5,109 nt of DNA, taken from assembly GCA_937942205.1 (NCBI GenBank), contig CALDFO010000304.1:1-5109 (forward strand). The letters are read 5' to 3'. Positions 1-5,109 of this stretch are shown piece by piece. The notes under the pieces are model-generated. The model saw nothing but the letters and a program-made list of their open reading frames with translations, did no database searches and was not told the DNA's origin. The DNA comes from an uncultured Alphaproteobacteria bacterium. Lineage in GTDB: Bacteria > Pseudomonadota > Alphaproteobacteria > Micropepsales > Micropepsaceae. The number at the start of each line of letters is the position of its first letter. The first letter of the stretch is position 1. The position numbers and the translations under genes are program-made.

Positions 1-117
1 TGTATGCCCTGTACCCGCCGCGTCCAGGCGGGCGAGGACTACCGCGCCGGCCGCTGGTCGGGCCTGGACAAGGATGAGTGCGGTATTCACGTCGGCGTGG
101 ACGGCGAAGGTATCTGA
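1..117 (+). CDS. cysH: Phosphoadenylyl-sulfate / adenylyl-sulfate reductase, C-terminal end (partial)
   Basis: Frame 1 is open from the window edge to a TGA at 115-117, giving 38 residues of a C-terminus. CysH reduces activated sulfate (APS or PAPS) to sulfite in the cytoplasm using thioredoxin or glutaredoxin, a core step of assimilatory sulfate reduction. Two family signatures are visible. CMPCT at residues 1-5 of the fragment is the second CxxC pair, which in the APS-reductase branch ligates a [4Fe-4S] cluster. KDECGIH at residues 24-30 is the C-terminal catalytic motif, whose Cys carries the thiosulfonate intermediate. RAGRW at residues 15-19 is also typical just before it. The CxxC pair argues for the iron-sulfur APS-reducing branch rather than the E. 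coli-type PAPS enzyme, but the first CC pair lies outside the window, so substrate choice stays open. No gene overlaps its stop codon. Confidence 0.88.
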   Translation, partial: CMPCTRRVQAGEDYRAGRWSGLDKDECGIHVGVDGEGI

Positions 118-180
118 GGTTCGGCGTTTTTGGCGCCCCGGCATTGTTCCCCGGCCTGAGACTAGATAAGTTCCCTGCAA

Positions 181-199
181 GACCGGCCTCATGCCGGTC
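181..199 (+). other. Perfect 7-bp stem-loop downstream of cysH
   Basis: GACCGGC (181-187) and GCCGGTC (193-199) are exact reverse complements around a 5-base loop. The hairpin sits 63 bp after the cysH stop and directly abuts the closing helix of the structured element at 200-346. No T-run follows on the plus strand, so it is not a canonical intrinsic terminator. It could be a 3'-end stabilising hairpin of the cysH transcript, a factor-assisted terminator, or the first helix (stacked 5' of the main fold) of the candidate regulatory RNA. The pairing is certain; the role is not. Confidence 0.55.
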
Positions 200-346
200 C
201 GGGGCTTAGTAACCCCTTACGAGGCGGCATTTAGTGCTGCCGTCAAAGCACTCCTCGACCCTATGGTCGGGGAGGCGTGCGCGCATGTCCAAGGCGAAAG
301 CCTAAAGGCGCACGCGGTCTTCCTCGTAAGGCTTACTAACTCCCCG
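200..346 (+). ncRNA. Candidate structured cis-regulatory RNA (four-way junction) in the autotransporter leader
   Basis: The fold can be drawn by hand almost without mismatches. The closing helix P1 pairs 200-204 with 342-346, 206-212 with 333-339, and 215-224 with 322-331, about 22 bp interrupted by two small internal loops. Inside it P2 is 225-229/238-242. P3 is 251-260/265-274, 10 bp with loop CTAT. P4 is 275-282/308-315, 8 bp. P4 holds an asymmetric internal loop and then a 4-bp stem 292-295/300-303 capped by a GAAA tetraloop (296-299). P3 and P4 are directly adjacent and could stack; single-stranded joiners are 243-250 and 316-321. The only non-Watson-Crick pair in P3 (255/270) is U-G on the plus strand and would be A-C on the minus strand, favouring a transcript directed toward the autotransporter. 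No known riboswitch consensus was recognised. An independent sRNA or a MITE-like DNA element is possible. The inverted repeats are seen directly; regulation is inference. Confidence 0.55.
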
Positions 347-362
347 ATCACCAGTCGGAGGG
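340..362 (+). promoter_or_regulatory. Hairpin masking the autotransporter Shine-Dalgarno; strong SD before a TTG start
   Basis: The ribosome binding site is GGAGGG at 357-362, six bases before the TTG start at 369. The upstream stretch CTCCCCGA (340-347) is complementary to TCGGAG (355-360) with two bulged C, loop 348-354. A second register pairs 344-347 with 355-358. Either would bury the Shine-Dalgarno. The same C-rich bases (342-346) also pair with CGGGG at 200-204 to extend the closing helix of the upstream fold, so the two pairings exclude each other. This is the layout of a translational expression platform: closing helix complete gives a free SD, closing helix opened gives a masked SD. 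The pairings are visible; switching is inferred. Confidence 0.5.
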
Positions 363-368
363 TTAGGG

Positions 369-3197
369 TTGGGGAACTTCGAAAAGAAATATCAGGCTAT
401 CGCGGCGTCTGCTGCGCTGTGCGTCCTTGCGAGCGGCGCGCCAACGCCTGCGCTTGCGAAGTGTTATCTGGCAAGCGGGCCCGGAACCGTCGCATCGCCT
501 GGCGCGAATGCGACAGTCATGTGCGATGCGGATTCTCCCAATCCTGAAACGACAAACATCTCCGCCTCGGGCGATGGCGTCTCCGTAAGTCTTGACCAGA
601 CCGCAGGGCTCTCGACTGTCGGAACCGCCGTCAATGTGCGCGGCGGCAGCACAGTGGTCAACAATGGCTCTATCAGCATCATCAGCAATAGCGGGCCATT
701 TGCCTATGGCATGGCCGCAGACGGGAACGGGACAAGTATCACGAACAACGGCACGATAAAAACCGACAATGGCGGTACCGGAATCTCCATTTCTGGGAAT
801 GGCAATACCGGAATAAACACAGGAACGGTTGAGGCTGGCTGGATTTCGGATTTTGGCCTTATGGTGGTCGGAGACGGCAACACCTTCCGCAATAGCGGCT
901 ACATAACTACCCCAGGCCGCGCAGGCTATTTCGTGCCTCGCACCGGACAATCCGGAACATTCGTGAATGAAACAGGTGGATCGGTCGTCGTGACTTCCGC
1001 AGCAGAGGCCATTCTGTCGGGAGGAGAAGGAACGCTGACCGTTCAGAACAATGGCCTTATACAAGGTGATGTTTCCCTCGGAAGCGATCATGACACGCTG
1101 ATTATTGGGGATGGCGGCTCAGTAGTTGGAAATATCATGACCAACGGTTTGGTGGTCATGGATCGCACCGATACATTCACCTATTCCGGCATATATTCTG
1201 GAAATGGCGGACTTCAGAAGTCAGGCGCTGGGACCGCGATCCTGGCCGGGACCAACACCTATACCGGCGGCACGACTGTAGATGCCGGAACGCTGCAAGT
1301 CGGCAATGGCGGAACAACCGGGTCCATCACCGGCAACGTCACCAACAATGGCATCCTGACCTTCAATCGCAGCGACGCCTTCACCTATGCGGATATGATT
1401 TCCGGCACGGGCGCCCTGGTCAAAAACGGTACGGGCACCCTGATCCTGACGGGAGCCAACACCTATACCGGCGGCACGATCATAAACAACGGCACGCTGC
1501 AAATCGGCAGTTTCGGGATGAGCGGATCCATCGCGGGCAATGTCACCAACAATAGCATCCTGGCCTTCAATAACAGCGACCCCATCACCTATGCGGGTGT
1601 GATTTCCGGCACGGGCACACTGCTTAAGGATGGCGCGGGCACTTTGGTCTTGACCGGGGCCAACACCTACACGGGCCTGACGATGGTAAACACCGGAATG
1701 CTGCAACTCGGCAGCGCCGGAAACCCGAACGCAAGGCTGGGAGGCAATGCTTGGGTGGGCATAAACGGTGCTATCGGCGGTTCCGGCACCATCCAGGGTT
1801 CTGTCATCAATTCAGGGACGCATTCTTCGGGCAATTCCATCGGGACCATGCATGTCACGGGCTATTACCAACTGTACGGTGGATCGAATGTGTTGCAGGA
1901 AGTCGCAGCCGATGGCAGCGGCGACAAGCTCATCGTGGACGGCAAAGTTTCTATCGTTGGTGGCAAGGTAACGGTGATACCGACCGACCCGCTCTCCAGC
2001 TACGCGCGTGTCACCAACTACCAATTCATAACCAGCGGCGCGGGTATCAGCGGCACTTTCTCTGACATCAGCAGCACAGTGGCCGGGTTTACCCCATACC
2101 TGAGTTACGGCACCAATAGCGTGAATCTGGCCCTGGTGCGCGACGATATAAGCCTTGGGACCGTGGCAAATACCGCAAACCAGGCCAGCCTCGCGACGGC
2201 TTTGTCGGCGCAGACAACATCCCCATTATATGCCTTGGTTGTATCAAACAGCGATCCAAATGCACGGGCTGCTCTCGATTCGGTTTCGGGTGAACTACAC
2301 GCCAGCCTGGCGGGTCAGTTGCTCAACGACGGCGATTTCCTGGCCGAGGCTGTGCGGACGCGCGGCACTGCCGGTAAGGGTATCGGCACATGGGCACACG
2401 GAACCTACCGCCGGGCCAGCCTGGACGGCAGTGGCAGCGCGGCCCCGGCGCGCAATCAGTTATCGGGCATTTCCGGAGGAATAGAGACGGACAGCGAGGA
2501 GTGGCTGACCTTGGGGCTGGCGACCGGCTATTCCACTTCCAAGTTCAAGGTTCCGAACCGCAATAGCCGTGGAAATATCGATACCACCTATCTGGGGGCC
2601 TATTCCGAGGCGACGCTGGAGAAACTACACATTGGCGCCACTGTTTCGTATGCATGGAATTCCATCAGCACGCTGCGGAATATGAATTTCGCCACACTGA
2701 ACCAAAGCGTGGCGGCGGACTATTCCGGACAGACGGTCAATGCGGCTGCCGAAGCGCGCTATCGTTTCGCTTTGGGCACCTTCGAGGCGGAACCATTCGT
2801 CCGCGCAAATCTTACAAATCTTCACACGGATGCCATAGCCGAGAGCGGCGGCATTGCCGCCGTTGACGGCGGTGCCACCAATCGAAGCCTTTTCTCCACT
2901 GCGCTCGGTGCGAAGCTTGAAACCACCTACCGCATTGGCAAGGGGGTCTTGCGACCTTTTGTCAGCGGTGGTTGGCAACACCGCAGTGGCGATCTGACCC
3001 CACAGCAAACACTGGAGCTTGCTGGCGGGCCTTCGTTTGTTGTCTTGGGCGCGCCTCAATCCAAAAGCGCCCTTATCGCCGAAGCGGGTTTCGGCTTCAA
3101 TTTCGGAAGACTGGAACTGGGCCTGCGCTATGGGGGTCGATTTGGCGGGCATTCGACGCAAGACACTGTGAGCGCGAATGTGAGGCTTACCTTTTAG
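369..3197 (+). CDS. Type Va autotransporter with PATR-repeat passenger and C-terminal beta-barrel
   Basis: 942 residues. The protein is expected to be exported by Sec, insert its C-terminal barrel in the outer membrane and display the passenger outside, as an adhesin or surface protein; the specific target is unknown. Residues 1-30 are a signal peptide (EKK, hydrophobic core, ALA before Lys31). Cys32 and Cys52, the only cysteines of the mature chain, could form a disulfide. Residues about 33-600 are Gly/Asn/Thr/Ser-rich, typical of a beta-helix, with three 68-residue autotransporter-associated repeats at 250-449 (GANTYTGGT motifs). Residues about 600-665 are the linker region (DSVSGELHASLAGQLL). 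The barrel runs about 673-942, from GTWAHGTYRR to a terminal VRLTF ending in Phe. No protease or lipase catalytic motif was noticed. TTG is the only start available: an in-frame TAA lies at 327-329, no ATG or GTG follows before 369, and the next Met (residue 51) is beyond the signal peptide. Hand counts suggest lower GC in the passenger than in metE. Confidence 0.92.
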   Translation: MGNFEKKYQAIAASAALCVLASGAPTPALAKCYLASGPGTVASPGANATVMCDADSPNPETTNISASGDGVSVSLDQTAGLSTVGTAVNVRGGSTVVNNGSISIISNSGPFAYGMAADGNGTSITNNGTIKTDNGGTGISISGNGNTGINTGTVEAGWISDFGLMVVGDGNTFRNSGYITTPGRAGYFVPRTGQSGTFVNETGGSVVVTSAAEAILSGGEGTLTVQNNGLIQGDVSLGSDHDTLIIGDGGSVVGNIMTNGLVVMDRTDTFTYSGIYSGNGGLQKSGAGTAILAGTNTYTGGTTVDAGTLQVGNGGTTGSITGNVTNNGILTFNRSDAFTYADMISGTGALVKNGTGTLILTGANTYTGGTIINNGTLQIGSFGMSGSIAGNVTNNSILAFNNSDPITYAGVISGTGTLLKDGAGTLVLTGANTYTGLTMVNTGMLQLGSAGNPNARLGGNAWVGINGAIGGSGTIQGSVINSGTHSSGNSIGTMHVTGYYQLYGGSNVLQEVAADGSGDKLIVDGKVSIVGGKVTVIPTDPLSSYARVTNYQFITSGAGISGTFSDISSTVAGFTPYLSYGTNSVNLALVRDDISLGTVANTANQASLATALSAQTTSPLYALVVSNSDPNARAALDSVSGELHASLAGQLLNDGDFLAEAVRTRGTAGKGIGTWAHGTYRRASLDGSGSAAPARNQLSGISGGIETDSEEWLTLGLATGYSTSKFKVPNRNSRGNIDTTYLGAYSEATLEKLHIGATVSYAWNSISTLRNMNFATLNQSVAADYSGQTVNAAAEARYRFALGTFEAEPFVRANLTNLHTDAIAESGGIAAVDGGATNRSLFSTALGAKLETTYRIGKGVLRPFVSGGWQHRSGDLTPQQTLELAGGPSFVVLGAPQSKSALIAEAGFGFNFGRLELGLRYGGRFGGHSTQDTVSANVRLTF
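1116..1715 (+). repeat. Three tandem 204-bp (68-residue) autotransporter-associated repeats
   Basis: Units start at 1116, 1320 and 1524 (residues 250, 318 and 386), the last slightly short. Each encodes GS..GN...N..L.F.RSD.FTY...ISG, then G.L.K.G.GTL.L.GANTYTGGT....GTLQ.G. The spacing is exactly 204 bp at corresponding motifs (for example the CCAACACCTA stretch at 1252, 1456 and 1660). Units one and two share a 24-base identical run at 1252-1275 and 1456-1479. This matches the passenger-associated transport repeat family of type V secretion passengers, each unit adding coils to the beta-helix. The first unit is the most diverged at its start and units two and three are closest overall, as expected from internal duplication. 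Confidence 0.85.
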
Positions 3198-3288
3198 GGC
3201 ATACGCCATGTAGCGCGGCGGGGGTGGCAATTCGGACCGGCTCTTGGCGGTGCGAAGTGGGATGGCGCTGGCGCGCGGGCGGGCTTGG

Positions 3289-3323
3289 CATTCGTCATCG
3301 CGCTGTTGGCGCGATGACGAATG
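3289..3323. terminator. 15-bp perfect inverted repeat between convergent autotransporter and tRNA-Leu genes
   Basis: Bases 3289-3303 are the exact reverse complement of 3309-3323, with a 5-base loop (3304-3308). It lies 91 bp after the autotransporter stop and overlaps the last two bases of the encoded CCA of the minus-strand tRNA. Its place between two converging genes suggests a bidirectional transcript end. However, neither side has a T-run (GTGCGG on plus, CCAAGCCC on minus), so it is not a canonical intrinsic terminator. An alternative is a 3' processing or protection structure of the tRNA precursor. The stretch 3198-3288 upstream of it shows nothing recognisable. Confidence 0.5.
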
Positions 3324-3405
3324 GTGCGGTCGAGAAGACTCGAACTTCCACGGGTTGCCCCGCTACCACCTCAAGGTAGTGCGTCTACCGTTCCGCCACG
3401 ACCGC
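3322..3405 (-). tRNA. tRNA-Leu (anticodon GAG)
   Basis: Read on the minus strand, the gene folds as a complete class II tRNA of 81 nt plus CCA. The 7-bp acceptor stem is GCGGTCG/CGACCGC (3399-3405 with 3326-3332). A D-arm has 3 bp and a GAACGGTAGA loop. The anticodon stem is CTACC/GGTAG (3375-3379 with 3363-3367) with loop TTGAGGT, placing anticodon GAG at 3372-3370. A longer variable arm CGGG-GCAA-CCCG is typical of leucine tRNAs. The T-arm has loop TTCGAGT. The discriminator is A (3325) and CCA is encoded at 3324-3322. It decodes CUC, and CUU by wobble. It is transcribed toward the autotransporter, convergent with it. Confidence 0.96.
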
Positions 3406-3419
3406 ACAGTCACATGGGA

Positions 3420-3449
3420 ATAATCCCGGTAGGACGCGGGGTTTAGCAA
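3420..3449 (-). promoter_or_regulatory. Possible promoter of tRNA-Leu(GAG)
   Basis: On the minus strand TTGCTA (3449-3444, four of six to the -35 consensus) is followed after 18 bp by GATTAT (3425-3420, four of six to the -10 consensus), putting a start about 8 bases before the mature tRNA 5' end at 3405. The spacing and location are right, but both boxes are imperfect and alphaproteobacterial promoters are hard to call by eye. Confidence 0.35.
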
Positions 3450-3492
3450 TCCGGCCTGCGCAGAGCAAGGGCGGCTTTGCGTACGCGTTTTC

Positions 3493-3515
3493 CCCGCTGA
3501 TGCGGGCCTTTGTCT
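3493..3515 (+). terminator. Weak terminator-like hairpin in the tRNA-metE intergenic region
   Basis: CCCGC (3493-3497) pairs with GCGGG (3502-3506) around TGAT, followed by CCTTTGTCT. The stem is short and the T content poor, and no plus-strand gene precedes it since the tRNA runs the other way, so it may be chance. The rest of 3406-3641, the divergent gap between tRNA-Leu and the metE control region, shows no gene or other recognisable element. Confidence 0.2.
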
Positions 3516-3641
3516 GCCCGGCGGCGCCAGCGAGCGTCGCCATCTTTCGCATTATCGGCAATCAATTCACGGCGCATCCGTGCATGGGCGATCGCGTGCG
3601 GTCAGGTCCGTACGCCTGCCAAATCGCATATCTGTATTCGC

Positions 3642-3661
3642 ATATAACAATATTGTTATAT
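3642..3661. promoter_or_regulatory. 20-bp perfect palindrome, candidate operator upstream of metE promoter
   Basis: The half-site ATATAACAAT is followed by its exact reverse complement with no spacer, an AT-only core in otherwise GC-rich DNA. It ends 5 bp before the TTGACA -35 box, so its centre would be near -50 relative to the predicted start. AT-rich palindromes with ATAT ends are typical of dimeric winged-helix regulators of the ArsR family. One of these, SahR, is known to control methionine-cycle genes in Proteobacteria, and LysR-type MetR is the other usual metE regulator. Which protein binds here cannot be told from the sequence. Confidence 0.6.
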
Positions 3662-3666
3662 ACTTC

Positions 3667-3695
3667 TTGACACCGACCCCGGTGGGGCGGAGTAT
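3667..3695 (+). promoter_or_regulatory. Predicted metE promoter
   Basis: TTGACA at 3667-3672 is a full consensus -35 box. Seventeen bases later GAGTAT (3690-3695) matches three of six -10 positions, including the important second A and final T. Transcription would begin around 3702, immediately before the 5' end of the B12 riboswitch, which supports the assignment. The weak -10 fits a promoter that may need the adjacent palindrome-binding protein. Confidence 0.6.
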
Positions 3696-3705
3696 CGGGC
3701 CGTCG

Positions 3706-3884
3706 CAAGGTTCTTCCGGCAGACCGCCGGGAGCTAAGAGGGAAGCCGGTGCGCCCGCCAGGGTTATTCCGGAGCTGCCCCCGCAACTGTAAGTGGTGAG
3801 CTTGCTGCCGCCCGTGTCACTGGTGCCCTGCACCGGGAAGGCCAGGCATCGAGCGTTGACCCGCGAGCCAGGAAACCTGCCTTC
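3706..3884 (+). promoter_or_regulatory. Cobalamin (B12) riboswitch controlling metE
   Basis: The conserved blocks of the cobalamin riboswitch appear in order: GGTTCTTCC near the 5' end (3709-3717), AGGGAAGCCGGTG (3739-3751), the B12 box region CTGCCCCCGCAACTGTAAG (3775-3793), CACTGG...GGGAAGGC (3818-3842), and the closing GAGCCAGGAAACCTGCC (3865-3881). The aptamer binds adenosylcobalamin or a related corrinoid and normally lowers expression of the downstream gene. Upstream of metE this is a known arrangement: B12 availability makes the B12-independent synthase unnecessary. No intrinsic terminator with a T-run follows, so control is probably at translation initiation. The exact 5' and 3' limits are approximate. 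Confidence 0.95.
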
Positions 3885-4014
3885 GGCGCATACGTCCTTG
3901 GGCGGGGTGTCCCTGGTGGTCGCTTGCAGGTCCGGCGGTGCGTCCGCACGGGCGAGGCACGCGTCTTTCATGATCCCCGTCCGCCACACAAGCGCGGCGG
4001 AGGCCGCAGAAGGA
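3885..4014 (+). promoter_or_regulatory. metE leader: presumed riboswitch expression platform and ribosome binding site
   Basis: About 125 bases separate the aptamer from the metE Shine-Dalgarno GAAGGA (4009-4014, seven bases before ATG). A 6-bp hairpin pairs TCCGCC (3980-3985) with GGCGGA (3996-4001) just upstream of it. Two stretches could pair with the Shine-Dalgarno: CCTTC at 3880-3884, at the aptamer's 3' edge, against 4009-4013, and TCCTT at 3895-3899 against 4010-4014. Either could couple B12 binding to masking of the start, but the matches are only 5 bp. The G-rich stretch around 3900-3925 is unassigned. Confidence 0.45.
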
Positions 4015-4021
4015 ACCGTCA

Positions 4022-5109
4022 ATGTCTATTCTGGCCACCAATCTGGGTTTCCCCCGTATCGGCAGTCACCGCGAACTCAAAACCGCCACCGAAAGCTATT
4101 GGGCGGGCAAAAGCACCGCCGACGATCTGCTGAAAACCGCCGCGTCCTTGCGCGCCCGTCACTGGGTGGCGCAGCAGAAGGCCGGGATCGACCATATCCC
4201 CTCCAACGATTTCTCGCTCTACGATCAGATGCTGGACACCATCGCCATGCTGGGCGCGGTGCCGCCGCGTTACGGCCACACGGGCGGCAATGTCTCGCTG
4301 GACCTGCTGTTCGCCATGGCGCGCGGCGGCAAGGATGCGACCGCGATGGAAATGACCAAGTGGTTCGACACCAACTATCATTATATCGTGCCGGAACTAA
4401 CCGCCGACACCGCCTTCGCGCTGTCCACCAGCAAGGCGGTGGACGAGTTCAAGGAGGCGAAGAATCTGGGCATCACCACGCGCCCTGTCCTGATCGGCCC
4501 GATCACTTTCCTGAAGCTGGCCAAGATGCGCGACGGTTCGGACCGTTGGGCGCTGCTGCCCAGGATCATCCCGGTCTATCAGCAGGTGCTGAAGGCCCTG
4601 GCGGCGGCGGGCGCCGAATGGGTGCAGATCGACGAGCCGATCCTGGTGTCCGATCTGGACCAGGCCGCCCGCGACGCCTTCAACGATGCCTATAGCGAAC
4701 TGACGGGCGGTCCCAAAATCCTGCTCGCCACCTATTTCGGCGCGCTGGACGACAATCTCAAGACCGCCGTGGCGCTGCCGGTCGCCGGCCTGCATATCGA
4801 CCTGGTGCGCGCGCCCGGCCAGCTTGCCGATATCGCCAAGCTGCTGCCCAAGGAACGCTTCCTGTCGCTGGGCCTGATCAACGGCCGCAACATCTGGAAG
4901 GCCAGCCTGTCCGAAGGCGAGCGACTGATCGCGGAGGCAAAAGCGCTGCATGGCGACAAGCTGTTCGTCGGCCCCAGCTGCTCGCTGCTGCATTCGCCGG
5001 TGGATCTGGATACCGAAACCAAACTCGATCCCGAACTGCGCGGCTGGCTGGCCTTCGCCACCCAGAAGCTGGGCGAGATCGCCGCCCTGGCGGCCGCGGC
5101 CAACGGCAG
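4022..5109 (+). CDS. metE: Cobalamin-independent methionine synthase, N-terminal 362 residues (partial)
   Basis: MetE transfers the methyl group of methyltetrahydropteroyl-triglutamate to homocysteine in the cytoplasm, the last step of methionine synthesis, using a zinc site and no B12. The frame is open from ATG 4022 to the window edge, where two bases of the next codon are left. Family landmarks in order are NLGFPRIGSHRELK (about 7-20), ESYWAGK (24-30), EMTKWFDTNYHY (110-121), WVQIDEP (200-206), GLINGRNIW (284-292) and PSCSLLHSP (from 318). They match the E. coli enzyme closely in order and spacing. MetE is about 750-790 residues, so this is essentially the N-terminal barrel plus the start of the inter-domain helix; the zinc ligands and catalytic C-terminal barrel are beyond the window. 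The ATG is supported by GAAGGA seven bases upstream. The B12 riboswitch and palindrome control it. Confidence 0.96.
   Translation, partial: MSILATNLGFPRIGSHRELKTATESYWAGKSTADDLLKTAASLRARHWVAQQKAGIDHIPSNDFSLYDQMLDTIAMLGAVPPRYGHTGGNVSLDLLFAMARGGKDATAMEMTKWFDTNYHYIVPELTADTAFALSTSKAVDEFKEAKNLGITTRPVLIGPITFLKLAKMRDGSDRWALLPRIIPVYQQVLKALAAAGAEWVQIDEPILVSDLDQAARDAFNDAYSELTGGPKILLATYFGALDDNLKTAVALPVAGLHIDLVRAPGQLADIAKLLPKERFLSLGLINGRNIWKASLSEGERLIAEAKALHGDKLFVGPSCSLLHSPVDLDTETKLDPELRGWLAFATQKLGEIAALAAAANG

Noticed and set aside
262..307. TATGG (262-266) and CCTAAAG (301-307), resembling the 11-nt tetraloop receptor
   Set aside because: In the receptor the two strands face each other in one helix. 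Here they belong to different helices and their CC and GG are paired elsewhere, so this is probably coincidence.
225..315. Possible c-di-GMP-I (GEMM) riboswitch, suggested by the GAAA tetraloop and CAAAGC in an adhesin-like gene's leader
   Set aside because: The two side-by-side GEMM helices and the conserved CACGCA...GACGCAAAGCC joiners are missing, and the four-way junction differs.
200..346. MITE or other small transposable element with terminal inverted repeats
   Set aside because: No flanking target-site duplication was seen, and the internal helices, GNRA loop, strand-specific G-U pair and SD complementarity fit RNA better. It is not fully excluded without a genome search.
191..547. 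118-codon plus-strand open frame over the cysH-autotransporter gap
   Set aside because: It runs through the inverted repeats and into the autotransporter in another frame. Its product has no recognisable domain, and no convincing ribosome site precedes it.
363..1091. 242-codon minus-strand open frame opposite the autotransporter
   Set aside because: It is antisense to a clearly coding repeat protein. The composition is a by-product of the GC-rich codon pattern, with no family resemblance.
3479..3486. GCGTACGC and nearby GCGATCGC (3588-3595) palindromes
   Set aside because: Eight-base palindromes are common in GC-rich DNA, and these have no supporting context.
3567..4022. 151-codon minus-strand open frame across the metE leader
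   Set aside because: It is entirely antisense to the B12 riboswitch, promoter and palindrome, whose conserved blocks explain the sequence better.
3793..4695. 300-codon plus-strand open frame overlapping metE
   Set aside because: It is out of frame with metE, whose MetE motifs are unmistakable. The translated product is Arg/Gly-rich nonsense typical of a shadow frame.

Overview
The window looks like chromosomal DNA of a GC-rich alphaproteobacterium, most likely a sphingomonad. Support comes from the type of sulfur and methionine genes, a tRNA with its CCA encoded in the DNA, and an autotransporter with alphaproteobacterial-style PATR repeats. The taxonomic call is an inference; no search was possible.

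Layout, left to right. Positions 1-117 are the last 38 codons of cysH, the assimilatory (phospho)adenylyl-sulfate reductase. The gap 118-368 is not empty: it holds an isolated hairpin (181-199), then a compact, elaborately folded element (200-346). A closing helix of about 22 bp encloses three further stem-loops, one capped by a GAAA tetraloop. It is followed by a hairpin that can hide the ribosome binding site of the next gene. I read this as a candidate cis-regulatory RNA for the gene at 369-3197, a 942-residue classical (type Va) autotransporter. That protein has a signal peptide, a Gly/Asn/Thr-rich beta-helical passenger with three 68-residue repeats, a linker, and a C-terminal 12-strand barrel ending in Phe. 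I do not recognise the RNA as any known class, and it is the most novel item here.

The autotransporter converges on a tRNA-Leu(GAG) gene on the minus strand (3322-3405). A 15-bp perfect inverted repeat lies between them and overlaps the tRNA's CCA end.

The right third is a methionine-synthesis control region. It holds a 20-bp perfect palindrome (3642-3661), a promoter with a consensus -35 box (3667-3695), a cobalamin (B12) riboswitch (about 3706-3884), a 125-nt expression-platform leader, and the first 362 codons of metE (B12-independent methionine synthase), which runs off the right edge. The logic is classical: when B12 is plentiful the riboswitch should shut off metE, because the B12-dependent enzyme can take over. 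The palindrome suggests a second, protein-based input. cysH (sulfite from APS/PAPS) and metE (methionine from homocysteine) are both sulfur-assimilation genes, but nothing in the sequence shows that they are co-transcribed, and the autotransporter and an opposing tRNA separate them.
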